Shown here piece by piece: positions 29,281 to 38,322 of a stretch of 64,000 nt of DNA. The notes under the pieces were generated by a model. The model was not told the origin of the DNA, did no database searches, and was given only the letters and a program-made list of their open reading frames with translations. The DNA lies in assembly GCA_963721175.1 (NCBI GenBank), contig CAVRIG010000005.1, forward strand, positions 17,150-81,149, read 5' to 3'. The position numbers and the translations under genes are program-made. This DNA is from Aliishimia sp963721175. Its GTDB lineage: Bacteria; Pseudomonadota; Alphaproteobacteria; Rhodobacterales; Rhodobacteraceae. The first letter of the stretch is position 1. Each line of letters begins with the position of its first letter.

Positions 29281-30265
29281 CTACGCTTCGTAGTGGCCGG
29301 TCTGGTGCCAGCGCCAGGCGTCCTCGATCATCCGGTGCATGGTGGAGTGTCCGGGGTCCCAGCCGAGTTCGTTCAGCGCGCGGGTCGAGCCGGAGACGAG
29401 GCGGGTGGCATCGCCCGCGCGGCGGGGGCCTTCGGTGAAGGGCACAGCGCGGTTGGTGACGACCCGGGACTGCTCGATCACCTCGCGCACCGAAAAGCCG
29501 TTGCCGGTGCCGAGGTTGAAGACGCGGCTGCCGCGGCCGGCCTCAAGCCAGCGCAGCCCCAGCACATGCGCATCCACCAGGTCGCAGACATGCACGTAGT
29601 CGCGGATGCAGGTGCCGTCGGGCGTGTCGTAGTCGGTGCCGTGGATCGTGAGCGCGGGCCGCTTTCCGTCGATCGCCTGCAGCATCAGCGGGATGAGATG
29701 CGTCTCGGGCTGGTGGAACTCGCCCACCTCGGCCTCCGGATCGGCGCCCGCCACGTTGAAGTATCGGAAGATGACGTGGTTCAGACCGTGGGAAGCTTCG
29801 AAATTGGCGAGGATATCCTCGATCGCGCGTTTCGAAGCGCCATAGGCGTTGATCGGCGCCTGCAGGCAGCTCTCGTCCAGTGTCACGCCGTCCTGCTCGC
29901 CATAGGTGGCGCAGGTCGAGGAGAAGACGAAGTTCAGGCAGCCCGCCGCCACCGCCGCCTCGATCAGGTTCAGGCTGCCGGTGACGTTGTTGCGCCAGTA
30001 CCGCCCGGGGTCCGCCATCGAGTCGCCCACCTGGGACAATGCCGCGAAATGCATGACGGCGGCGGGTGCATGTATCGGCGAAGACCGCATCGAGTCGCGC
30101 CCGGTCCAGCAGGTCGCCCTCGGCGAAAGGGCCGAACTTCACGGCATCGCGCCAGCCGGTGTCGAGATTGTCGAAGGTGACGGGCGTGTAGCCCGCCGCT
30201 TTCAACGTCTTGCAGGCATGCGAGCCGATATAGCCCGCTCCGCCGGTGACCAGGATCGTCGTCAT
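29281..30265 (-). CDS. galE: UDP-glucose 4-epimerase, one frameshift
   Basis: Joined, this gives about 327 residues of GalE. TTILVTGGAGYIGSHACKTL binds NAD. After a one-base gain near 30070-30075 the sequence continues as PAAVMHFAALSQVGDSMADP, with FSSTCATYGEQDGV and the catalytic YGASKRAIEDILANFE, then GTCIRDYVHVCDLVDAH. It interconverts UDP-glucose and UDP-galactose. The gene lies 14 bp after galU on the same strand and shares its transcript. The break lies in the sequence GATACAT, not a homopolymer, so both error and true mutation are possible. Confidence 0.9.
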
Positions 30266-30279
30266 GGTGCGCGCCGGTT

Positions 30280-31179
30280 CTATTCCGCGGCGCGGCCGAG
30301 GTTCACCACGTCGCGGAGATAGCCGTAGAGATCCTCGCGCAGGTCTTCGCGGGCCAGCCCGAAGGCGACGGTGGCCTGCAGGAACCCGGACTTGGAGCCG
30401 CAGTCGAACCGCTGCCCGCGGAAGCGGAACCCGTAGACGTCATTGCCGTGCTCGATCTCCGACGCGATCGCGTCGGTGAGCTGGATCTCTCCGCCCGCGC
30501 CGGTCTTCATCTTGTGCAGGTTGCCCAGCACGTTCGGCGACAGGATGTAGCGCCCGATCACCGCGAGGTTCGACGGCGCCTGCTCCGGGTCGGGCTTCTC
30601 GACCATGCCCGCGACCTTCACCATCGCGCCCATGTTCTCCTTGATGTCGAGCACGCCATAGGAGCTGATCTTGTCCGCCGGCACCTCCATCGCGGCCACC
30701 ATGTTGCCGCCGGTTTCCTCGTAGGCCTCGACCATCTGCTGCAGGCAGGGCTTCTCGGCCGCGATCACGTCGTCGGGCAGGATCACCGCGAAGGGTTCGT
30801 TGCCGATCAGCCGCCGCGCGCACCAGACCGCGTGGCCCAGCCCCAGCGCCTTGTGCTGGCGGACATAGGCGATCGCACCGCTGTCCATGTTGGTGCTCTT
30901 GAGCGTCTCCAGAAGGTCGGTCTTGCCCTTCTTCTTCAACTCCCGCTCCAGCGTGGGGGCGTGGTCGAAGTAATCCTCCAGCGCGCCCTTGCCGCGCGAG
31001 GTCACGAAGATGAACTCCTTGATCCCCGCCGCCCGCGCCTCGTCGATCGCGTACTGGATCAGCGGCCGGTCGACCAGCGTCATGATCTCCTTGGGAACCG
31101 ACTTCGTCGCCGGCAGGAACCGTGTCCCCAATCCCGCCACCGGAAAGATCGCCTTCGTCACCCTTGTACGCATAACCAT
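30280..31179 (-). CDS. galU: UTP-glucose-1-phosphate uridylyltransferase
   Basis: The 299-residue enzyme makes UDP-glucose, the substrate for Ugd and GalE of this locus. Motifs are FPVAGLGTRFLPATKSVPKE (nucleotide binding), the catalytic region PLIQYAIDEARAAGI, VILPDDVIAAEKPCLQQM and GEIQLTDAIASEI near the end. The start is 31179 or more likely the internal ATG at 31173 (MRTRVTKAIFP). It leads the galU-galE transcript. Confidence 0.94.
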   Translation of the reverse strand: MVMRTRVTKAIFPVAGLGTRFLPATKSVPKEIMTLVDRPLIQYAIDEARAAGIKEFIFVTSRGKGALEDYFDHAPTLERELKKKGKTDLLETLKSTNMDSGAIAYVRQHKALGLGHAVWCARRLIGNEPFAVILPDDVIAAEKPCLQQMVEAYEETGGNMVAAMEVPADKISSYGVLDIKENMGAMVKVAGMVEKPDPEQAPSNLAVIGRYILSPNVLGNLHKMKTGAGGEIQLTDAIASEIEHGNDVYGFRFRGQRFDCGSKSGFLQATVAFGLAREDLREDLYGYLRDVVNLGRAAE

Positions 31180-31507
31180 TCCTTTACCGTTTCAATCGCC
31201 GTACAGCGCAATCGCCGTCATAGCACAAGAGCGCCATTTGAACAGCAAGTTGCGGGACAATTCCTTAAGATCTGCCGCAAGACAGAATTCTTGATCCCCA
31301 CAGCTGAAAAGCGCGGCGCGCCTCGCCGCGACTCTGCCATGGGAATGCGGCATTCTCATGACGGAAACCCGTGCCGGTACCGGCCTCCTGCATCTCTGGC
31401 GCAGCCCGGGACGTCGGCAATCGTCCCGTTTCGAATTGCCGCCTTCAGGCGAAGCGGCTATATTGGTCCTGGTCTTGGACCGGAACCTTGTGTCGGGGAG
31501 ATGTCCC
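31180..31507. other. Intergenic region upstream of galU and of the toxin-antitoxin pair
   Basis: This 328-bp gap lies between divergent galU and the antitoxin gene. It contains a short direct repeat AATCGCCGT and a weak dyad TTGCGG (31250-31255) / CCGCAA (31275-31280). No gene or clear promoter was recognised; an open frame running into the antitoxin from 31358 does not look coding before 31508. Confidence 0.4.
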
Positions 31508-31735
31508 ATGCAGATGAATATCGCCGAGGCGAAGGCGAAACTCTCGGAACTTGTTGCCGCTGTCGAGCGCGGCGAGGACGTGGTGATCGCGCGTGGGGGC
31601 AAGCCGGTCGCGCGCCTCGTGGCCGCCAAAATATCGGGCCCCTCGTTCCGGATCGGTATTGCGGAGGGTGAGGTGACCCGGGTTCCCGACTTTCTCGAAC
31701 CCCTTTCGGACGATGAGATCGCGCTTTGGACCTGA
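31508..31735 (+). CDS. Type II antitoxin, Phd/YefM family
   Basis: The 75-residue protein MQMNIAEAKAKLSELVAAVE / RGEDVVIARGGKPVARLVAA shows the classical Phd/YefM N-terminal DNA-binding fold. An acidic C-terminal tail (PDFLEPLSDDEIALW) would wrap the toxin. The ATG at 31508 follows GGGGAG. It would neutralise the PIN-domain toxin encoded next and repress the pair's promoter. Such modules stabilise plasmids by killing plasmid-free segregants (family knowledge). Confidence 0.9.
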   Translation: MQMNIAEAKAKLSELVAAVERGEDVVIARGGKPVARLVAAKISGPSFRIGIAEGEVTRVPDFLEPLSDDEIALWT

Positions 31736-32160
31736 CGACGGTCCTTCTTGACACGCATACATGGGTCTGGAGCCTGTTTCGGTCCTCGGAGATCGATCCT
31801 TCCGCATATCGGATCATCGAGAGGGCGCGGACGGTCTATGTGCCCCCCTGCGCTTTCCACGAGATCACTCAAAAATACCGATCGGGCAAATGGCCGGAGG
31901 TGGAGCATGTTGTCGGGCGGCTGCCGCGGCTTCTTCGTGCCCAGGGCGGGACAGTCGCACCCTACACGGCAGAAATGGGCGTGTTGTCCGGCGGTATGGA
32001 GTGGACCCACAGGGATCCGTTCGATCGAATGATTGCAGCGACAGCGATCGAGCTCGCCTGTCCGCTGATCTCGAAGGATACAGCCTTCGATGGACTGGAC
32101 GGCTTTCCTGGCTGGACGCGACGGATCTGGAGCGAGGCCGCTACGGAGAAATCTTCGTAG
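31726..32160 (+). CDS. PIN-domain toxin (VapC-like)
   Basis: The 144-residue predicted ribonuclease has the PIN acidic residues: Asp9 in VLLDTHTWVW, Glu46 in PPCAFHEITQKY and Asp97/Asp100 in HRDPFDRMIAATAIE. It overlaps the antitoxin gene by 10 bp and starts on TTG at 31726, so translation is likely coupled and toxin output kept low. The SGKW segment (53-56) and LACPLISKD are typical of the PIN toxins paired with Phd-type antitoxins. RNA target not predictable. Confidence 0.88.
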   Translation: MDLTTVLLDTHTWVWSLFRSSEIDPSAYRIIERARTVYVPPCAFHEITQKYRSGKWPEVEHVVGRLPRLLRAQGGTVAPYTAEMGVLSGGMEWTHRDPFDRMIAATAIELACPLISKDTAFDGLDGFPGWTRRIWSEAATEKSS

Positions 32161-32253
32161 AGGCCTCCACGCCCGACAGACCGACGCAGTCGGGCGTGGT
32201 CGCATCATCCGAAGGACCTGGAACCAGCTTCCGGAACGGGTCGGATGCCCGCC

Positions 32254-33963
32254 TCAGCCCCTGATCAGGCCCATGCTTTCGAGCTTCAGCAGGACCTGGT
32301 GCGCGCAGTTGTCGACGTCGATGTTCTCGGTCTCCACCCGCAGTTCGGGGTTTTCGGGCACGTCGTAGGGGTCGGAGATGCCGGTGAATTCCTTGATCTT
32401 GCCCTCGCGCGCCAGCTTGTAGAGCCCCTTGCGGTCGCGGCGTTCGCATTCCTCGATCGAGGTCGCGACGTGCACCTCGAGGAACGCGCCGTATTGCTCC
32501 ACATCCTCGCGCACGGCCCGTCGGGTCTTTGCATAAGGCGCGATGGGCGCACAGATCGCGATGCCGCCGTTCTTGGTGATCTCGGAGGCGACATAGCCGA
32601 TGCGCCGGATGTTGAGATCCCGGTGCTCCTTGGAGAAGCCCAGCTCGGAGGAGAGGTTCTTGCGCACGATGTCGCCGTCCAGAAGCGTCACCGGACGCCC
32701 GCCCATCTCCATCAGCTTGGTGAGCAGCGCGTTGGCGATGGTCGACTTGCCGGAGCCGGAAAACCCGGTGAAGAACACCGTGAAGCCTTGGTTCGCGCGC
32801 GGCGGGTAGCGGTGGCGCAGCTCGTTCACGACCTCCGGAAAGGAGAACCATTCCGGGATCTCCAGCCCCTCGCGCAGGCGGCGGCGCAGCTCGGTGCCGG
32901 AGATGTTGAGGATGGTGACGTCGTCCTTGTCCTCGATCTCGTCCATCGCCTCGTATTGCGCGCGGTCCTGCACGTAGACCATGTGTTTGAAATCCAGCAT
33001 CTCGATGCCGATCTCGTCCTGGTGCTGCCGGAAGAGCTCCTGCGCGTCGTAGGGACCGTAGAAATCCTCGCCCTTGGAGTTGCTGCCGGGGCCCGCATGG
33101 TCGCGGCCGACGATGAAATGCGTGCAGCCGTGGTTGCGGCGGATCAGCCCGTGCCAGACCGCCTCGCGGGGGCCGGCCATGCGCATCGCGAGATTCAGGA
33201 GCGACATGGTCGTGGTGGCGCCCGGATACTTGTCCAGCACCGCCTCGTAGCAGCGCACGCGGGTGAAATGATCGACGTCGCCGGGCTTCGTCAGGCCCAC
33301 GACGGGGTGGATCAGCAGGTTGGCCTGCGCTTCCTTGGCGGCGCGGAAGGTCAGCTCCTGGTGTGCGCGGTGCAGCGGGTTGCGGGTCTGGAACGCGACG
33401 ATGCGGCGCCAGCCCAGCTTGCGGAAGAAGGCGCGCAGCTCGTTGGGCGTGTCGCGGCGGGCCTTGAAATCGTAATGCACCGGCTGCTGGATCCCGGTCA
33501 CGGGCCCGCCGAGATAGACCGAGCCTGCCACGTTGTGCAGGTAGTTGACCGCGGGGTGCGCGCTGTCGTCGGCGCCGAACACCTTTTCCGCCTCGCGCGT
33601 CTTGTCGGGGGTCCAGCGGTCGGTCACGGTCATCGTGGCGAGGATCACGCCCTCGGGATCCCGAAGCGCGATATCCTGCCCGATCTCGAGGCTCTCGGCG
33701 AATTTCTCCGAGACGTCGAGCGTGATCGGCATCGGCCAGAGCGTCCCGTCGCCGAGGCGCATGGTGTCGACGACCTGATCGTAGTCGGCCTCCGACAGGA
33801 ACCCCTTGAGCGGGTTGAACCCGCCGTTCATCAACAGTTCCAGATCGCAGACCTGGCGGGCCGTGAGGTCGTGGCTGATCAGGTCCGCCGCCTCGACCTT
33901 CAGTTTCTGCGCGCTTTCATAGGAGACGTAGAGTTCCGGAATAGGAGCCAGATTGCCGAGCAT
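32254..33963 (-). CDS. Bifunctional ATP sulfurylase / APS kinase (PAPS synthase)
   Basis: The 569-residue enzyme converts sulfate and ATP to adenylyl sulfate and then to PAPS. The ATP sulfurylase domain (to about residue 390) has QTRNPLHRAH at 192-201 and the VGRDHAGPG motif at 285-293. The APS kinase domain carries the P-loop TGFSGSGKST at 399-408 and DGDIVRKNLSSELGFS. The domain order (sulfurylase first, kinase second) and the length match bacterial fused forms used for assimilation or sulfation. In this window at least six PAPS-dependent sulfotransferases surround it, and no PAPS reductase or sulfite reductase gene is seen. Supplying sulfate donor for polysaccharide sulfation is the likely role here (inference). 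Confidence 0.93.
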   Translation of the reverse strand: MLGNLAPIPELYVSYESAQKLKVEAADLISHDLTARQVCDLELLMNGGFNPLKGFLSEADYDQVVDTMRLGDGTLWPMPITLDVSEKFAESLEIGQDIALRDPEGVILATMTVTDRWTPDKTREAEKVFGADDSAHPAVNYLHNVAGSVYLGGPVTGIQQPVHYDFKARRDTPNELRAFFRKLGWRRIVAFQTRNPLHRAHQELTFRAAKEAQANLLIHPVVGLTKPGDVDHFTRVRCYEAVLDKYPGATTTMSLLNLAMRMAGPREAVWHGLIRRNHGCTHFIVGRDHAGPGSNSKGEDFYGPYDAQELFRQHQDEIGIEMLDFKHMVYVQDRAQYEAMDEIEDKDDVTILNISGTELRRRLREGLEIPEWFSFPEVVNELRHRYPPRANQGFTVFFTGFSGSGKSTIANALLTKLMEMGGRPVTLLDGDIVRKNLSSELGFSKEHRDLNIRRIGYVASEITKNGGIAICAPIAPYAKTRRAVREDVEQYGAFLEVHVATSIEECERRDRKGLYKLAREGKIKEFTGISDPYDVPENPELRVETENIDVDNCAHQVLLKLESMGLIRG

Positions 33964-34255
33964 CAGAATGTCTTTCTTTCAACACCATTTTACACGCGGC
34001 TCTGCCGCTCAGGCGCGGCATACACCGTGAAGCCGACGTAAGTCCAGCGATGGTCCCGCCCTTTTCGCTGCATTGCAGCTAAAAAATGCTGCGCTGCGGC
34101 AGTGCCGTGCGCTCCCGCCCGCGCAACCGCCCCGCGCCGGACCGGCCCCGTGCCCTCTTTCAGGCCGAATCGCGACAACCGCGACAGTTGACGGCACTTG
34201 TCCGCGCTCGGTATCGTGCCGCGCATCGGTCCTCCTTCATTTTTCGGAGTTGCGC

Positions 34256-35611
34256 GTGAAACTGCTCAGTATCTTCAGCGGTCTGCTGCTGCTTGCGGCC
34301 CTGTTCTTCGCCTGGGGCATGATTTCGGTCCGGCTTTACGTCTTTCCCTATCCGCAGATAGCGCCCGTCGCGAAGGAGCTTTACAACTTCGTGCGATCGG
34401 ACCCGAACGAACCCGCGCTCTCTTCGCTGGAAAAGCTGGAATCCGACAATGGCGGCATCCCCTACCGCTACCTGCAGCGCGATGCGCTGGCGCTCTCCGT
34501 TCCCGGCGACGCGCAGGCCTTCGAGATCGACGAGGCCGGGGTCCGGATCAAGGGATACTTCCGCGACGGCGTGCCGCCGGGCTATATCCTGGCCTTCGCC
34601 GCATTCAACCTTCCCGACGACCGCAACCTCGGCGCGGTGGTGCTGTCCACCGGCGGCAAGTTCCTGGGCGGCTGGGCGCACCAGACCCCGCCGGAGGTGA
34701 TCCCGGCGCTCGACACCGACCGTGGTCGGGTGCTGGTCTCGGGCAAGCACGCCTTCGACTGGGGCTGCGGCCCCGGCGATCTCGCCCGTCCCGTCGAGAC
34801 GCTGGAATTCGGCCGGGGCCATCATGGCGCTTCCGTCGCCCCGGACGGCACCTACTGGAGCCACGAGGACCATAGCATCGTGCAGTACGATCCCGAAGCA
34901 CGCGGCCCGGACGGCTATTTCGCCACCCTGCGCCGGATCGATCTGGCCGATGACGTGATGGCCGCCAACCCCGACATCAGCCCGGTCTCGGCGCGCTTCG
35001 CGATCCGCTGGGACGACGAGCGCGACCCGCTGAAGGTCGACCCGGGCTTCGGCCTCCTGAACGATCCCTTCCACAACAACGACGTGGAACCGGTGGTGGA
35101 TCCGCGGTTTCCCACCGAGGCGGGATACGCGCTGATGGTCTCGGTGCGCGAACAGAACCTGGTGATGATCCTCGATCCGGACACGCACCGGATCCTGTGG
35201 TATCGTCAGGGCCTGACCGAGCGCCAGCACGACCCGGATGTTCTGGGCGACGGCATCTACGTCTACAACAACCGCACCTTCTCCGACACCTCCCGGATCG
35301 ACTACATCCCCTTCGAGAGCGACGGCAGCGTCGACCAGGGTCGCGAGACGGTCATCGACGGCGCCCGCTACGACTGGTTCGACCCCAGCCGTGGCCAGCA
35401 CAGCGTGATGATGCACGAGGGCGCGCGTTATCACCTGATCGTCAACGACCGCAATGGGCGGATCATGCTGACCGATGCCGACGGCCGCCTGCTCTTCGAG
35501 GCGGTGAACATCCTCTCCGGCCAGCCCTCGGAGACCGTCCGGCTGCAGGTTCGCTCCGCGATATTCCTCGCCCCCGAGACCTTCGCCGACCTGAATGCCG
35601 GCTGCGGTTAG
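34256..35611 (+). CDS. Arylsulfotransferase (ASST)-like protein, membrane anchored
   Basis: The 451-residue protein reads from the GTG at 34256, with GGAG 6 bases upstream. It has one N-terminal membrane segment (LLSIFSGLLLLAALFFAWGM) and a large periplasmic beta-propeller-like part. The motifs HHGASVAPDGTYWSHEDHS, ILWYRQGLTERQHDPDVLGD and YVYNNRT match the Arylsulfotran_2 type of ASST-like proteins. Canonical ASSTs move sulfate between phenols without PAPS. Whether this branch is catalytic is uncertain. A paralogue lies at 59291-60650 (both share W--RQ------RQHDP). The gene is divergent from the PAPS synthase and convergent with repB. Confidence 0.68.
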   Translation: MKLLSIFSGLLLLAALFFAWGMISVRLYVFPYPQIAPVAKELYNFVRSDPNEPALSSLEKLESDNGGIPYRYLQRDALALSVPGDAQAFEIDEAGVRIKGYFRDGVPPGYILAFAAFNLPDDRNLGAVVLSTGGKFLGGWAHQTPPEVIPALDTDRGRVLVSGKHAFDWGCGPGDLARPVETLEFGRGHHGASVAPDGTYWSHEDHSIVQYDPEARGPDGYFATLRRIDLADDVMAANPDISPVSARFAIRWDDERDPLKVDPGFGLLNDPFHNNDVEPVVDPRFPTEAGYALMVSVREQNLVMILDPDTHRILWYRQGLTERQHDPDVLGDGIYVYNNRTFSDTSRIDYIPFESDGSVDQGRETVIDGARYDWFDPSRGQHSVMMHEGARYHLIVNDRNGRIMLTDADGRLLFEAVNILSGQPSETVRLQVRSAIFLAPETFADLNAGCG

Positions 35612-35616
35612 CGCGC

Positions 35617-35658
35617 GGGCGGCTTCTCGTGGGCGGCTTGTCACGGGCGGCCTGTCGC
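35617..35658 (+). repeat. Three tandem 14-bp repeats after the ASST-like gene
   Basis: Copies start at 35617, 35631 and 35645 and share GGGCGGCYTSTC plus two variable bases. They begin a few bases after the stop codon, in the gap between two convergent genes. Function unknown. Confidence 0.55.
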
Positions 35659-35815
35659 AGTCCTGCAGGAGCGCGTGATCCGGCGCGGTGTAGCGTGGAG
35701 CGCCTCGAAGGGCGCGTCGCTCAGGAAGCCTTGTAAGGGGGCTAAAGCCACCGTTCATCAGGTTCGGGACGATCACATCAAGTGCGCAGCCGGCGCCTGT
35801 CCAGCGCCCGGAACC

Positions 35816-36782
35816 TCACGTGTCCTCCTTCGAGTTTACAGCTGTAAACGTCTCGTAGGAGTCCTTGATCATCTCTTCGAGCCGCGTCTCGAGCCAGTCG
35901 GCGAAGGCCGCGGTCCTGCCGGCCCGCTTGATCGAGACGGCGATGCCGCCGCGTCCCGACGTGATCGTCACCCCGTCGAGCGGGGTCACCTTTCTGCCCT
36001 GTCCCGGCCGCGCGCCACGTCGCGCGATGTCCTTCAGGAGCAACTCAAGCCGTTCGTCGGATGACGTGGCCGGATCGAACCTGCCGAGGATCGCGAGCGC
36101 TGCGGTGGAGGTGATCTTCCCGGATTTGAAGGCCTCTGCCAGCGCGGTCCATTTCGGGCGGCCGGACTTCGGTGCCGACCCGATCGCGTCGCCGACATCG
36201 TCGGGCACATTGTCCGTCACCTTGATCAGGTGGGAGACGCCCGACGCGGTGAGAACTCAGGACCTGCCGTACGACCCGGGTTTCGTGACCCGCCATCCGG
36301 ATCACGGCGGCGAACCGGGCTTTCTCGTAGAACGACAAGTTGCGCCGTGCGGCATTCTCGAGGCCCTTCGCCAGGAGAGCCGTGGCGTCATCGAGGTCCT
36401 GAACGTTGGCGCGGACCTTGATGCCCAGTTCGCGGCAGGCGCGAAGACGTCGCCGTCCATAGATGATCTCGAACCGGCCCTGACCCTCCGACCGGCGGAC
36501 CAGGATCGGAACTTGCTGGCCGCCCTCGGCGATGCTGGATGTCAGGGCGTCGAACCCGTCGCTGTCGTCATCCGAGTTTACAGCTGTAAAACCGTCGAGG
36601 CGATCCTTCGGACCCCAATCGTCGATCAGGTCGGGATCGAGTTCCCGGATCGCCGAGAGCGACCCTTGAAGCGCTCCAAGCGCCGGGGCGCTGGAGCGTG
36701 CCGGACGGTCCCTGGTCTTGACCCCGGAGTTGGCGATGGTTCTGGCGATGCCGGAAAGCTCCTGCAGCGACTTGCGTGCCAT
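35816..36782 (-). CDS. repB: RepB-type (ParB) partition protein of a repABC-like locus, one frameshift
   Basis: Joined, this gives about 321 residues. ParB boxes are seen in VPILVRRSEGQGRFEIIYGR and in LENAARRNLSFYEKARFAA. After a frame change at about 36252-36260 the sequence continues as SGVSHLIKVTDNVPDDVG with the C-terminal dimerisation part. The start ATG at 36782 overlaps the repA stop (TGATG). Two copies of the parS palindrome lie inside the coding sequence and are both read as FTAVNS. In repABC operons repC follows repB, but here the next gene is a convergent unrelated one, so the locus can segregate DNA but has no initiator of its own. Confidence 0.87.
35834..35849. promoter_or_regulatory. 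parS palindrome, perfect copy
   Basis: GTTTACAGCTGTAAAC is a perfect 16-bp palindrome and fits the repABC parS consensus GTT(N4)GC(N4)AAC. It lies inside the last codons of repB, where it is translated as FTAVN. Confidence 0.85.
36576..36591. promoter_or_regulatory. parS palindrome, one-mismatch copy
   Basis: GTTTACAGCTGTAAAA differs from the perfect site at one base. It lies inside repB near the codons for residues 64-69 and is again translated FTAVNS on the minus strand. Confidence 0.75.
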
Positions 36783-37966
36783 CACGACCGCCCCCATGCT
36801 GTGTGAATCATCGTTTCGACTTCGTGGCCGACGGCGTCCATCGAATGCCGTGCACGGTCATAGGTGGCCCGGGTCATTTCGGCGCGCACGACCTCGTAGA
36901 TCGATTGCTTGAGCATCGCGGCATCGCTGATGGCGGTGCTCTTGAGCGCGGTGGCTGCCATCACCCGGTCGAGAAAAAGCGCCCGCATGAAGGACGTGAG
37001 CTGCTGCGATGGAACATCCGTCGGTTCGTCCCGTGTGATCAGGAACTTGAAATGGTCGTATTGAAGGGCCGCGCCAGCGTCTTCGATGACGCCCATATAG
37101 GCGCCCGCAAGCTCGAGGAACTGAGCCGTCGACGAGACATCCAGCATCGAGGGCGTCAGCGGCACGATCAGCGACGTCGCCGCAGCCATGCCCGATATCG
37201 TCAGGAACCCGAGCTGCGGCGGGCTATCCATCAGGACGATGTCGAAGGCATCTTCCACCTGCGCCAGCGCGTTCCGGATCCGGGTGAAGAACGGCTGATC
37301 CGGCGAGGAATGCACGGCCGATTCCGTCTCGAACTCGGACAAAAGCAGCCGCGACGGCGCAAGCCAGAGCCCGGGAAAATACGTCTCGACGATCACGTCC
37401 GCGACGGGGACGGGCGCATCGTAGCGGATCGCGTCGTAGATCGTCAGGCCATCGAATTCGATCTCGGGGCTGATCCCGCACATCGAGGTCAGCGAGCCCT
37501 GCGGATCGAGATCGACAACCAGAACACGGTACCCCCGGAGCGCCAGGTAGTGGGCCAGGTGGATGGTGGTCGTGCTCTTGCTGCTGCCGCCCTTGAAGTT
37601 CATCAGCTGCCAGACCTGCAGCTTTTCGGTCAAGCGGCGCCCGGGGAGATACCGTCCGGCAGTGCGGGAGGTGCGCTCGAGAATGTGGCGTGCGTCGAGA
37701 ATGTCCTGCGCCGTGTAATAGCGCCGCCCACCCCGATGTTCGGCAGGTTCCGGCAGGGCGCCTCCGCCGTGAAGCTTCCGCATGAACTGGCCGGACACGC
37801 CCAACAACTCGGCCGCTTCGGGAGCAGGGAAGAGCCGGAGGAATTTGCTGCTGTCCGGCGCGAAGGCCGCCAGAAGATGCTCGCGGATCGCCGAGTTCAG
37901 GCGGGCCGAAATATCGGTCGCCAGCTCGGACGGCCGGTCTGCGAGGATAGGTGTCGCGGGAATCAT
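36782..37966 (-). CDS. repA: RepA-type (ParA) partition ATPase of a repABC-like locus
   Basis: The 394-residue protein has the typical repABC RepA layout: an N-terminal helix-turn-helix region (APEAAELLGVSGQFMRKLHG), then the Walker A form NFKGGSSKSTT at 123-133 that is special to this family, VLVVDLDPQGSLTSMCGI and IVLMDSPPQLGFLT. The length is normal. It should act with RepB on the parS sites nearby and repress its own promoter. It is clearly different from the ParA at 634-2016, so two partition systems coexist. This repA is not a replication initiator, despite the shared name. Confidence 0.93.
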   Translation of the reverse strand: MIPATPILADRPSELATDISARLNSAIREHLLAAFAPDSSKFLRLFPAPEAAELLGVSGQFMRKLHGGGALPEPAEHRGGRRYYTAQDILDARHILERTSRTAGRYLPGRRLTEKLQVWQLMNFKGGSSKSTTTIHLAHYLALRGYRVLVVDLDPQGSLTSMCGISPEIEFDGLTIYDAIRYDAPVPVADVIVETYFPGLWLAPSRLLLSEFETESAVHSSPDQPFFTRIRNALAQVEDAFDIVLMDSPPQLGFLTISGMAAATSLIVPLTPSMLDVSSTAQFLELAGAYMGVIEDAGAALQYDHFKFLITRDEPTDVPSQQLTSFMRALFLDRVMAATALKSTAISDAAMLKQSIYEVVRAEMTRATYDRARHSMDAVGHEVETMIHTAWGRS

Positions 37967-38104
37967 CCAGTTGCCCCAAACTGCTCAATGTGGCTTCTTT
38001 CGCGCCACTTGGGGACAGGAGTTGCGATTTACCCGCCCAAGTCAATGATTTTCTCCCTATATAGTGTCCGACGCGAATTCCGGCGCAAGATATGCATCTC
38101 GACA

Positions 38105-38120
38105 GGTTGCAGCTGTAAAG
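38105..38120. promoter_or_regulatory. Degenerate parS-like site upstream of repAB
   Basis: The centre GCAGCTGTAAA matches the parS copies in repB, with three mismatches over 16 bp. It lies 139 bp before the repA start, where a regulatory or centromere site would be expected. A TATATA stretch (38058-38063) between it and repA may be part of the promoter. Confidence 0.45.
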
Positions 38121-38293
38121 CGTGCAGGCGCCGGTTTCGCCATATTCGAAAGGACCGATTGCAGGCCGGTCCAGCCATGAAACGATACGACAATCCCTCG
38201 TGCCGGGCCGGAAAAGACATGGCCGATAAGGCAAGCTTATTGGACGCGATGTGAAGCTGCAGGGCGGGGCGGGTTTCGAACCGTATGGTGGGC

Positions 38294-38322
38294 AAAAAGC
38301 GCCGCTCTGCAGGTGCGGCGCT
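38294..38322 (-). terminator. Rho-independent terminator, minus orientation
   Basis: A perfect 8-bp stem AGCGCCGC/GCGGCGCT (38298-38305 and 38315-38322) with a 9-base loop is followed on the minus strand by TTTTT. No minus-strand gene is seen just upstream, so it may shield the repAB control region from leftward transcription. Confidence 0.55.

Noticed and set aside
30990..31294. Plus-strand frames opposite galU and in the gap after it as small genes
   Set aside because: They lie antisense to a clear galU gene or run into non-coding sequence, and have no ribosome site or recognisable product.
38260..38290. A possible tRNA T-arm (TTCGAA-centred) near the hairpin at 38.3 kb
   Set aside because: The flanking bases do not pair to a 5-bp T stem on either strand, and no acceptor, D or anticodon arms could be found.
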